Below are positions 24,600 to 32,516 of a stretch of 32,516 nucleotides of DNA, piece after piece. Every line of letters starts with the position of its first letter. Position 1 is the first letter of the stretch. Source of the DNA: Spirochaetota bacterium (GTDB lineage: Bacteria; Spirochaetota; Spirochaetia; Treponematales; UBA12059); NCBI GenBank assembly GCA_029548805.1, contig JAKPMS010000016.1, forward strand, positions 1 through 32,516, in the 5' to 3' direction. The notes under the pieces were generated by a model, which was not told where the DNA came from, made no database searches, and was given only the letters and a program-made list of their open reading frames with translations. Position numbers and translations under genes: made by a program.

Positions 24600-24715
24600 G
24601 TTCCACGAAATATGCAGTGGTTCAGGGTATTCTGGCTTGTCCATTTTTAAGGACTTACAGTTACGGGCTAGCTCCGGCTTTTTACCGGATTCCCCCTGAA
24701 CAACGGCTGAGCATG
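24600..24715 (-). ncRNA. Cobalamin riboswitch (aptamer)
   Basis: Reading the minus strand, the conserved landmarks appear in order: GGGGGAATCCGGT, then AAGCCGGAGCTAGCCCG, AACTGTAAG, CAAGCCAGAATACC and the B12 box GAACCACTGCAT (24613-24624). These match the adenosylcobalamin riboswitch consensus, including the GCCCG...ACTGT core. It lies about 125 bp upstream of btuF, and binding of adenosylcobalamin would repress the whole corrinoid uptake and lower-loop operon. A small GAGCA-TGCTC hairpin lies just 5' of the aptamer core. Confidence 0.93.
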
Positions 24716-24732
24716 ACTGCTCGGAAAAACCT

Positions 24733-24857
24733 TAGTTCCACAAAGCTTAGTGGTTTTATATTTCACTACAATTTATAGTATGCAGCTGGCTTGACTTATA
24801 CACTATATAGTATGGTTTTTGCCAAAATTATATTTACCACTAAGCTTTGTGGAACTA
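24733..24857. mobile_element. Palindromic mini-element, copy C
   Basis: This 125-bp member has the longest perfect terminal repeats of the four: TAGTTCCACAAAGCTTAGTG at the left end is matched exactly by the reverse complement of the right end, extending to 22 bp. The interior is AT-rich with ATAGTAT/ATACACTAT pairing. It sits between the divergent cobalamin riboswitch and sua5. Its left end is about 18 bp from the riboswitch, so the operon promoter must be inside the element or on its far side. No clear flanking duplication. Confidence 0.88.
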
Positions 24858-24926
24858 ATTAAGACTATAAGCCGGGCGGTATGGAATGGTCAATAGTCAG
24901 CAGAACTGACAGCTCTGCTGACGGCA

Positions 24927-24956
24927 TTGCCCTGCCTGGCCGGAAAGCTTTATACT
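24927..24956 (+). promoter_or_regulatory. Promoter of sua5, giving a leaderless or nearly leaderless transcript
   Basis: TTGCCC (24927-24932) and TATACT (24951-24956) have an 18-bp spacer. Transcription would begin near 24963, only about four bases before the ATG at 24967, and there is no ribosome binding site. Confidence 0.5.
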
Positions 24957-24966
24957 AAAAATCCTT

Positions 24967-25956
24967 ATGATAATTTTATCCACCTCGGATCAGGATTTGG
25001 ACACAGCTGCCCAAGCCATACAGAAAGGCCTACTTGTAGTAATCCCAACGGAAACAGTTTACGGACTGGGGGCCAATCTTTGGAACCGGCATGCCCTGGC
25101 AAGGGTGTTTGAAGCCAAAAAACGGCCCAGCTTTGATCCTCTTATTGTGCATATAGCAAAAACTGGCGATATGGCAGAAATAGCCGACACAAATGTTCCT
25201 CATGCTCTGCTTCTGGCGGAACGCTTCTGGCCCGGGCCTCTTACCATGGTTTTACCAAAAAAAGAAAAGGTGCCGGAGCTTGCCACTAGCGGCCTGCCCA
25301 CAGTGGCTGTACGTTGCCCCGACAATTCTGTTGCCAGGGAAATAATACGCCGCTCTGGAGTCCCTGTAGCAGCTCCCAGCGCCAATCCCTTTGGCTACCT
25401 GTCGCCTACCAGGGCAGAGCATGTAATAGCTCAGCTTGGAGGCAAAGTTGACTTTATTGTGGATGGGGGCCGCTGCAAGCTTGGGGTAGAAAGCACTGTT
25501 CTGGATCTTTCTGTAAGTCCGCCAGTTGTTTTAAGGCCTGGCGGCCTGCCAATTGAGCTGCTTGCAGAAATCATACCGGATATTCGGGCGCTTAGCCGCT
25601 CAGAGAGCAGCCTTAAGGCTCCGGGACAGCTGCCCAGTCACTATGCGCCCAGAAAAGCCTTATACCTTATTCCTCAAGGCCTCGTTTCGGAAGCCGGACC
25701 AAGGCCAGCTGCAAATTCTGCCATATTGTGTTTTGGGCAAGAATCCTCCTACAAGGCCAAGCAAACAGGGCTTTGGGCAAAGGTTTTGGATATGTCTCCG
25801 GGCATGGATAGCGTAGAAGCGGCTTCTGTTCTTTTTGAATACATGCACGAGCTGGATTCACAGGATTATACAGAAATATGGGCAGAACTTTTACCTGAAA
25901 AAGGGCTGGGTATGGCGGTCAATGACCGGCTTTACAAGGCTTCTTTTAAGGGTTAA
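24967..25956 (+). CDS. sua5: L-threonylcarbamoyladenylate synthase (Sua5/TsaC type)
   Basis: This enzyme makes threonylcarbamoyl-AMP from threonine, bicarbonate and ATP for the t6A37 modification of tRNAs that read ANN codons. The YrdC domain covers about residues 10-195, with PTETVYGLGAN (27-37), KKRPSFDPLIVHI (51-63) and a later SANPFGYLSPT. The C-terminal Sua5 domain follows, joined by the linker with the conserved SHYAP (about 217-221). At 329 residues it is the long Sua5 form rather than short TsaC. No ribosome binding site precedes the ATG and a -10 box lies 10 bp upstream, so the mRNA is probably leaderless. Its 3' end overlaps the convergent GGDEF-EAL gene by 11 bp. Confidence 0.93.
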   Translation: MIILSTSDQDLDTAAQAIQKGLLVVIPTETVYGLGANLWNRHALARVFEAKKRPSFDPLIVHIAKTGDMAEIADTNVPHALLLAERFWPGPLTMVLPKKEKVPELATSGLPTVAVRCPDNSVAREIIRRSGVPVAAPSANPFGYLSPTRAEHVIAQLGGKVDFIVDGGRCKLGVESTVLDLSVSPPVVLRPGGLPIELLAEIIPDIRALSRSESSLKAPGQLPSHYAPRKALYLIPQGLVSEAGPRPAANSAILCFGQESSYKAKQTGLWAKVLDMSPGMDSVEAASVLFEYMHELDSQDYTEIWAELLPEKGLGMAVNDRLYKASFKG

Positions 25957-28300
25957 GGGTCTGAACAAGCGGGTGCAGTATGCCCGACTGGTGCAAATAG
26001 GCTGCTTTTGCAGCAAGGCTGCCGGCAGCAATGCTGCCGTGTTTTTCTTCAGGGATGCTGCCTCTTTTTGCTTTGGCCTTGCCAGCCAGGCTTCTTATAT
26101 TGCTAAGAGTCTTGTCAAGCTCGTCATAACTAAGGGGCTTATAATGATAATAGCCCTGCATTTCCACATCATTGTAAGCTATAAAATAGTCATTCTGCAT
26201 ACGGGTTTCTATGCCTTCTACAACAATTCCAAGATCCAGGCTTTTTCCCAGGTTAAGTATGGCTTTTACAACTTTTTCGTTCTGCTTTTCGGACAGCTTT
26301 GAAACAAAGGATATGTCCACTTTAAGAAAGTCTACAGGCAAGCGTGCAAGATAAGCCAGAGAAGAATATCCTGTACCAAAATCGTCTATCATGAAGGATA
26401 TGCCAGGCAGTCTTTTTTTAATATCAAGAATGCGTTTTATGGCGCCTTCCGAATCGCTCATAATGGTTGTCTCTGTCAGTTCCAGTTTAAGCCATGATGG
26501 AGGCAGCTCCGATGCCTTTACAATGGATTCCAGCTTTTTTGGATATGCCGGCTGCATGAACTGCCTGCTGGACACATTTACGGATACATAAAGGCCTACT
26601 GCGCCTTTTTCTTTAAGCCTTCTCATGTCATAACAGGCTCTGCGCAGTACCCAGTCGCTTAACTCGGCAATGACTCCGCTTTCTTCCGCAATGGGTATGA
26701 ATACCGAAGGCGGTACCTGGCTTTTGTCCTTTTTGGTCCAACGTGCCAGGGTTTCAAAACCTCTTATCTGCCCCATAGTGTTTACTATGGGCTGATAAAC
26801 CAGGTGAAAGCTGCCTTCGTTCAGTGCCTGTTTTATTTCCTGTTCCAGGTTCCATTTTGTTATGGCTTTGTTGCTTATCTCTATGTTGTACAAGGTATAG
26901 CGGTTTTTCCCAGACTCTTTGGAATTGTACATGGCTATGTCTGCGTTTTTGGTTACTTCTTCAACGCAGTTTCCGTGTTCGGGTATGATGGCTATGCCAA
27001 TGGACACGGTAAGGCTTATCAGTTCTTCATAATTTTTGTTCTGCATTATATAAGGCTGGGCTATGCTGAACAAAATACGCTTGGCCACGGTTATGGCGTC
27101 TTCTCGGGCTTTTAAAAAGGGCAAAAATATTACAAACTCGTCGCTGCCAAAACGATATGCGCTGTCTCCGTCCCTGAGGCTCATGCGCAGCCGCTTGGCT
27201 GTTTCTACCAGAATTTCGTCGCCTATATTGTGGCCCAGAGGGTCGTTTATGTTTTTAAAGCTGTCCAGGTCAATATACATAACAGCTGCCAGTTGCAACT
27301 GGTCTATAAGCTTGTCCTTGAAAAAAGCGGAAACTTCCTCATTATACAGGTCGCGGTTTCCCAGGCCGGTGAGCTTGTCATGAAAAGCAAGGTGCTTCAT
27401 GCGCCGTTCCAGGGTTTTCCTGTAAGTGGTATCCCGGATTACGCAGCTAAGAATCCTGCCATCCCGTTCTTTGGAGCTGCCAAAGGACATTTCCATAGAA
27501 GCAATGCCCCTCTGCTTGGTTAGCCCAAGGAATTCTATTACATGCTTTAGCCCGAAGTTTTTTCTGTCCTGGTCATCAATAAACCTGTATCTTTCAAAAA
27601 GCTCTTTTTTGTTTTCATATACAGCAGGCGGAAAGAGTATGCTGAAGGGTCTGCCCAAAACTTCTTCCCGTTCCCAGCCAAAGGTAGTTTTTATGCCGGA
27701 ATTGGCAAAAATAATATTAAAATCCCTGTCCAGCCAAAGAATGGTTTCATTCAGAGCCTCTGTCAGGGCTGTATATAACTCTTTTGCACTCCTTTGGTTC
27801 TGAAAAAGGCTTTTTTCAAAACCAAGGTCCCTTATCAGTGCAATGTAAGCACTGTGGCCGTTGAACTGAATCCCAGACAGCAGGCAATAGCTGTTAAGTA
27901 TACTGCCATCTGCCTTTAAGCCGTGAAACGCCATTATGTCGTCTTGGCTGGGCAGCTTGGGCTCCATGCTGTTTTCATGCAGTTCTCTAAGCTTGGCCCT
28001 GAAAGTTTCTCTGAATTCTTCTGGCAAAAAACGGTATAAAAGCTTTCCGTAAATTTCCGGCTTGTCATAGCCAAAACTCAAAAAAAATGAATTGTTGGCC
28101 CGCAGGATTTCCGCATTGGGAGACAATATAAGAACGGAGTCAGGGGTACCATCCAGCAGGGTCTCAAGGCTTTTGTCAGACTCTTCTTTGGAATCCTCCA
28201 GCTTTATGGAATAACCTTGAATTATTCTTTCCAGAATTTGAGAAAAAATGGATCTGTCTTCTTCAACTTGTTTCTCATTTTCTGATATAACATTTTCCAT
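25946..28300 (-). CDS. PAS-PAS-GGDEF-EAL cyclic-di-GMP signalling protein
   Basis: This 784-residue soluble protein has two PAS domains (about 45-165 and 180-300), a GGDEF domain (about 305-475) and an EAL domain (about 490-740). The GGDEF signature is G385-S-D-E-F, one substitution from consensus; the metal-binding Asp and Glu are kept, so diguanylate cyclase activity is uncertain but possible. The EAL signature is E516-T-L, with later LTETTIM and IDDFGTGYSSL retained, so phosphodiesterase activity is likely. No membrane segment or signal peptide is seen; PAS domains would sense a cytoplasmic cue. The ATG lies 6 bp from a perfect TATAAT, so the gene may have its own leaderless transcript besides reading from proC 19 bp upstream. 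Confidence 0.92.
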   Translation of the reverse strand: MENVISENEKQVEEDRSIFSQILERIIQGYSIKLEDSKEESDKSLETLLDGTPDSVLILSPNAEILRANNSFFLSFGYDKPEIYGKLLYRFLPEEFRETFRAKLRELHENSMEPKLPSQDDIMAFHGLKADGSILNSYCLLSGIQFNGHSAYIALIRDLGFEKSLFQNQRSAKELYTALTEALNETILWLDRDFNIIFANSGIKTTFGWEREEVLGRPFSILFPPAVYENKKELFERYRFIDDQDRKNFGLKHVIEFLGLTKQRGIASMEMSFGSSKERDGRILSCVIRDTTYRKTLERRMKHLAFHDKLTGLGNRDLYNEEVSAFFKDKLIDQLQLAAVMYIDLDSFKNINDPLGHNIGDEILVETAKRLRMSLRDGDSAYRFGSDEFVIFLPFLKAREDAITVAKRILFSIAQPYIMQNKNYEELISLTVSIGIAIIPEHGNCVEEVTKNADIAMYNSKESGKNRYTLYNIEISNKAITKWNLEQEIKQALNEGSFHLVYQPIVNTMGQIRGFETLARWTKKDKSQVPPSVFIPIAEESGVIAELSDWVLRRACYDMRRLKEKGAVGLYVSVNVSSRQFMQPAYPKKLESIVKASELPPSWLKLELTETTIMSDSEGAIKRILDIKKRLPGISFMIDDFGTGYSSLAYLARLPVDFLKVDISFVSKLSEKQNEKVVKAILNLGKSLDLGIVVEGIETRMQNDYFIAYNDVEMQGYYHYKPLSYDELDKTLSNIRSLAGKAKAKRGSIPEEKHGSIAAGSLAAKAAYLHQSGILHPLVQTLNP

Positions 28301-28306
28301 ATTTTT

Positions 28307-28312
28307 ATTATA
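28307..28312 (-). promoter_or_regulatory. -10 box directly before the GGDEF-EAL start codon
   Basis: On the minus strand TATAAT is followed by six bases and then the ATG (28300). A transcript from this box would begin at or next to the start codon. No clear -35 and no ribosome binding site are visible. Confidence 0.4.
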
Positions 28313-28319
28313 GCAAGAA

Positions 28320-29168
28320 TTATTGTTCTAGGCCATGATTATTTGGAGCATGACCGGGTTTCTCTTTGCCCAGCTCCTGGGAGCGCTGGAAAGCGGCCCA
28401 TACAGCTCTTGAAATAGCTGTTCTGAACCCGGCTTTTTCCAGATAATACAGGGCTGCTGCAGATGTTCCTCCGGGAGAAGTAACCTGATTGCGCAGGCTG
28501 GCGGGATGGCTTTGGGCCTGTTCGTAAAATTCTATGGAACCTTTTATGGTTTGAACAACCAGCTGTTCGGCAATTCTGTGGGGAAAGCCCAGGTGTACCC
28601 CGGCATCTATAAGGGCTTCGGTAAACAAAAAAACATAGGCTGGGCCGGTGCCAGACAGGGCAGTAGCCATATCCAGATATTCTTCGTTTTCTACAAACAA
28701 TTCCAGGCCCATTGCGCCCAGGATGGTACGGGCAAGAGCCTGCTGGGAGGTATTTACTTCTTGTGATGCAGTCCAGACGGTAATGCCTTTGCCTATGCGG
28801 CCGGGGCTGTTGGGCATGGAGCGGACTATGGCTTTGTGTTTGAGCCCGGAGCTTATACTTTTTATGCTGGCACCGGCTATTATGGAAATAATCAGGGTTT
28901 CCGGCTTTAAACCTTTAAGGCTTTTTATTACTTCACTTAAGCGCTGGGGTTTTACAGCCAGCACAAGCACATCCGCATTGTGAACAGCAGCAGAATTGTC
29001 TGAAAAGGTGTTTATCCCGTATTTGTTTTTCAATTCCAGAAGCCGTTCGGGACTGGGTCCGGATGCAGCAATCGAATCGGGGCTGGATATGCGCTGTTCC
29101 AGCAAGCCGGCAATCATGGCTTCTGCCATAACTCCAGGGCCAACAAAACTGATTTTTTCCTTCAACAT
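28320..29168 (-). CDS. proC: Pyrroline-5-carboxylate reductase
   Basis: This enzyme reduces pyrroline-5-carboxylate to L-proline with NAD(P)H, the last step of proline synthesis. It has 282 residues. The Rossmann start is KISFVGPGVMAEAM, with Pro and Val in the usual GxGxM(A) loop. RSMPNSPGRIGKGIT, SGTGPAYVFLFTEAL and VTSPGGTSAAAL are the ProC signatures in order. ATG 29168 was chosen because GAGG lies 6 bp upstream; an in-frame ATG at 29180 has no ribosome binding site. The groEL terminator lies upstream, so it is probably the first gene of a unit that continues into the GGDEF-EAL gene. Confidence 0.92.
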   Translation of the reverse strand: MLKEKISFVGPGVMAEAMIAGLLEQRISSPDSIAASGPSPERLLELKNKYGINTFSDNSAAVHNADVLVLAVKPQRLSEVIKSLKGLKPETLIISIIAGASIKSISSGLKHKAIVRSMPNSPGRIGKGITVWTASQEVNTSQQALARTILGAMGLELFVENEEYLDMATALSGTGPAYVFLFTEALIDAGVHLGFPHRIAEQLVVQTIKGSIEFYEQAQSHPASLRNQVTSPGGTSAAALYYLEKAGFRTAISRAVWAAFQRSQELGKEKPGHAPNNHGLEQ

Positions 29169-29229
29169 ACCTTGCCTCATAAAGGGTCGATGGCAAAGGC
29201 ATGACAGCTTTTACCATCAGCTGCTTAAC

Positions 29230-29259
29230 AAAAGGCAGCCCAAAAATGAGCTGCCTTTT
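29230..29259 (-). terminator. Intrinsic terminator of groEL
   Basis: AAAAGGCAGC (29230-29239) and GCTGCCTTTT (29250-29259) form a perfect 10-bp stem around a 10-nt loop, 26 bp past the groEL stop codon. On the minus strand the stem ends in a T-run; the symmetry could terminate on either strand. Confidence 0.8.
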
Positions 29260-29284
29260 ATCAAGCTTGGTTTTACATGGGCTG

Positions 29285-31059
<1,775 letters not shown>

Positions 31060-31160
31060 GATAGGGAAGATACTAAAAACCTTGCTTGGTCGGCAAGAGG
31101 CAAAGCGGAGGCAAAACAGCTTTTTTTGTCTTGATGGTTCCTTTTACAGCTACAAAACAG

Positions 31161-31166
31161 TATAAT
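31161..31166 (+). promoter_or_regulatory. -10 box directly before the pseudouridine synthase gene
   Basis: TATAAT at 31161-31166 lies 8 bp before the ATG at 31175, so transcription would begin at or within two bases of the start codon. No ribosome binding site and no clear -35 are seen. Confidence 0.4.
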
Positions 31167-31174
31167 TGCTGCCT

Positions 31175-31888
31175 ATGAACAAAGAAATAGAGCTTCTTTA
31201 TAAAGATGAATACCTGTTGGCAGCCAACAAGCCCAGCGGCATTTTATCCGCTCCCGACCGCTATGATCCAAATGTCATACTTGCCCAACATGAGCTAAGC
31301 ATGGAGTACGGGCAGCTTTGGCCTGTTCACAGGCTGGACAAGGACAGTTCGGGCGTCATGCTTTTTGCCAGAGACAGCGAAACCCACAGGCTTATATCCA
31401 TGGCGTTTGAAGAGCAGAGGATAGACAAGATATATCATGCAATTGTGTCCGGCAGGCCTGTATGGACCGAAACGAGCTGTGATCTTTCTCTTAGCCCTGA
31501 CGGAGACAGAATGCACAGAACCATAATAGACGGCTCGGGGAAGCCTTCCAGGACCGACTTTTTGGTATTGGGCTGCCATTCCAGAATGGCCATACTGGAA
31601 GCCAGGCCAAGGACGGGCAGGACCCACCAGATAAGGGTGCACCTGGCAGCTTTGGGGCATCCCATTTTGTGCGATCCGCTATACGGCGACGGCAAAGCTG
31701 TATATCTTTCTGCTTTCAAAAAAAAGTGGAAGGGCGATGCATATACAGAACGCCCTCTGATAAACCGTACAGCCCTTCATGCTTTGTCCTTGAGTTTTGG
31801 GCATCCGCACAGCGGGGAAAAAATCGTTATAGAAGCGCCTTATCCCAAGGACTTTAAGGCCATGCTTAGGCAGTTGGAAAAAATGTAG
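31175..31888 (+). CDS. RluA-family pseudouridine synthase
   Basis: This enzyme isomerises uridine to pseudouridine in rRNA or tRNA; the site cannot be told from the sequence. Its 237 residues begin NKPSGILSAP, and the catalytic Asp is D55 in HRLDKDSSG. RTGRTHQIRVHLAALGHPI and DPLYGDG are the other family motifs. There is no S4 RNA-binding domain, so it is a short RluA type. ATG 31175 is chosen over an in-frame TTG at 31166 that would sit inside the -10 box. The stop codon TAG (31886-31888) is the first three bases of mini-element D, so the natural C-terminus may have been altered by the insertion. Confidence 0.9.
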   Translation: MNKEIELLYKDEYLLAANKPSGILSAPDRYDPNVILAQHELSMEYGQLWPVHRLDKDSSGVMLFARDSETHRLISMAFEEQRIDKIYHAIVSGRPVWTETSCDLSLSPDGDRMHRTIIDGSGKPSRTDFLVLGCHSRMAILEARPRTGRTHQIRVHLAALGHPILCDPLYGDGKAVYLSAFKKKWKGDAYTERPLINRTALHALSLSFGHPHSGEKIVIEAPYPKDFKAMLRQLEKM

Positions 31889-32009
31889 TTCCTTGAAGAT
31901 TCGTGACAAATGCAAATTTGCCCAAAACCATACAATGTATTGTATATGCTTAGCGGCTTCATACAATAAAAGGTATAGAATTGGATAATAACTAAGCTTC
32001 GTGGAACTA
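31886..32009. mobile_element. Palindromic mini-element, copy D
   Basis: This 124-bp member has left end TAGTTCCTTGAAGATT and right end complementary to TAGTTCCACGAAGCTT, the most diverged pair of the four. The inner inverted repeat TATTGTAT with ATACAATA is shared in position and sequence with copy B. Its first three bases serve as the stop codon of the pseudouridine synthase. It ends 75 bp before the acyl-CoA synthetase start. No clear flanking duplication. Confidence 0.83.
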
Positions 32010-32084
32010 TATATAAATAGCTTTTTTTGTTGACCAAAGCGCTTTGTTGGCCAAAACTTGTAGAATAATTACTGGAGGGTATAT

Positions 32085-32516
32085 ATGAAAACTGTAATTG
32101 AGTTGCTGCATTTTGCTGCCGGGCGCTATGGAGACAAAGCCTATCTTGCGCAAAAGCAGGAAGGCCGCTGGATAACAACCAGTTACAAGGAAGCGGACAA
32201 AATATCTGATTCATTTGCTGTTGCCATGCTGGTACACGGAATAGGCCGGGGAGAAAACTATGCCATTTTGGCAGAAGGCCAGTCATCATGGGTGCTTGGC
32301 GAGTTTGGGCTTCTGAAGGCTGGCTGCGTGGCAGTGCCCCTGTCAACCAAGCTGAGCCCGGAAGAAATTTATTTCAGGCTGGATCATTCAGAAGCCAAAG
32401 CCATACTGGTATCAGAAAACAATTTTTCCAAAGTGGCGGAAATACTTCCCAAACTGGAAAAAAAACCTCTTTTTATAATTATTTCCGACAAAAATGACCA
32501 TATGGAAAAAAATGCC
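32085..32516 (+). CDS. AMP-dependent acyl-CoA synthetase/ligase, N-terminal part
   Basis: The frame runs to the right edge without a stop codon, giving 144 residues. The start TVIELLHFAAGRYGDKAYL, then WITTSYKEADKISD and LGEFGLLKAGCVAVPL, match the N-terminus of long-chain fatty acid CoA ligases of the AMP-binding superfamily. The catalytic ATP and CoA motifs lie beyond the window, so the substrate cannot be told. ATG 32085 has GGAGG 7 bp upstream, unlike the preceding genes that lack one. A TAGAAT box at 32061 is a possible -10. Confidence 0.85.
   Translation, partial: MKTVIELLHFAAGRYGDKAYLAQKQEGRWITTSYKEADKISDSFAVAMLVHGIGRGENYAILAEGQSSWVLGEFGLLKAGCVAVPLSTKLSPEEIYFRLDHSEAKAILVSENNFSKVAEILPKLEKKPLFIIISDKNDHMEKNA

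Noticed and set aside
24477-24644. In-frame 56-codon extension of the binding protein btuF
   Set aside because: These codons cover the B12 box and the riboswitch expression platform; ATG 24476 has a strong ribosome binding site followed by a signal peptide.

Overview
The window looks like part of a spirochaete chromosome, most likely a Treponema relative from an anaerobic, H2-rich habitat such as a gut. The reasons are the [FeFe]-hydrogenase set with an H2-sensor-type enzyme, a lipoprotein with a relaxed spirochaetal lipobox, the compact operons and the general gene content. This is inference; no rRNA or other definitive marker is present. The sequence is a mosaic: a moderate-GC backbone, a GC-rich corA patch (about 13.15-14.46 kb) and an AT-rich block (about 14.88-18.54 kb), with gene relics at the seams.

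Layout. (1) 0.5-7.7 kb: type I restriction-modification locus hsdM-hsdS-hsdR on the + strand, with a collapsed 76-residue RhuM-like gene between hsdS and hsdR. (2) 7.9-12.9 kb: five-gene hydrogenase operon: two small [2Fe-2S] ferredoxins, each just upstream of an [FeFe] hydrogenase. The first hydrogenase is sensor-like (Ala in place of the proton-relay Cys, plus an Fe-S and a PAS domain) and is followed by a SpoIIE/PP2C-type phosphatase; the second has an intact H-cluster. (3) 12.9-14.9 kb: relic zone with a beta-lactamase-family fragment, corA and an IS91-like transposase fragment. (4) 14.9-18.5 kb: AT-rich island with a lipoprotein, a truncated hemerythrin-like protein, a P1B metal ATPase with an unusual CPG motif and a separate HMA metal-binding protein. 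(5) 18.6-24.7 kb, - strand: a corrinoid operon read from a cobalamin riboswitch: btuF-btuC-btuD, a CobD-CbiP fusion without the glutaminase domain, and cbiB, with every junction a 4-bp overlap. (6) 25-32.5 kb: Sua5, a PAS-GGDEF-EAL protein, proC, groEL, an RluA-type pseudouridine synthase and the start of an acyl-CoA synthetase.

The feature that conventional annotation would miss is a family of four dispersed, nearly palindromic elements of 124-125 bp (7722, 18409, 24733, 31886) with shared terminal inverted repeats beginning TAGTTCC. One copy is flanked by a perfect 9-bp direct repeat that duplicates a start codon, one supplies the stop codon of a gene, and one lies immediately upstream of the cobalamin riboswitch. 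They behave like a MITE-type element that moves between transcription units.

Other points of note are the PAS-linked H2 sensor and phosphatase cascade, the RhuM remnant with a perfect palindrome at its deletion junction, the fused and truncated cobyric acid synthase, and several genes whose -10 box lies so close to the start codon that leaderless transcripts are likely.
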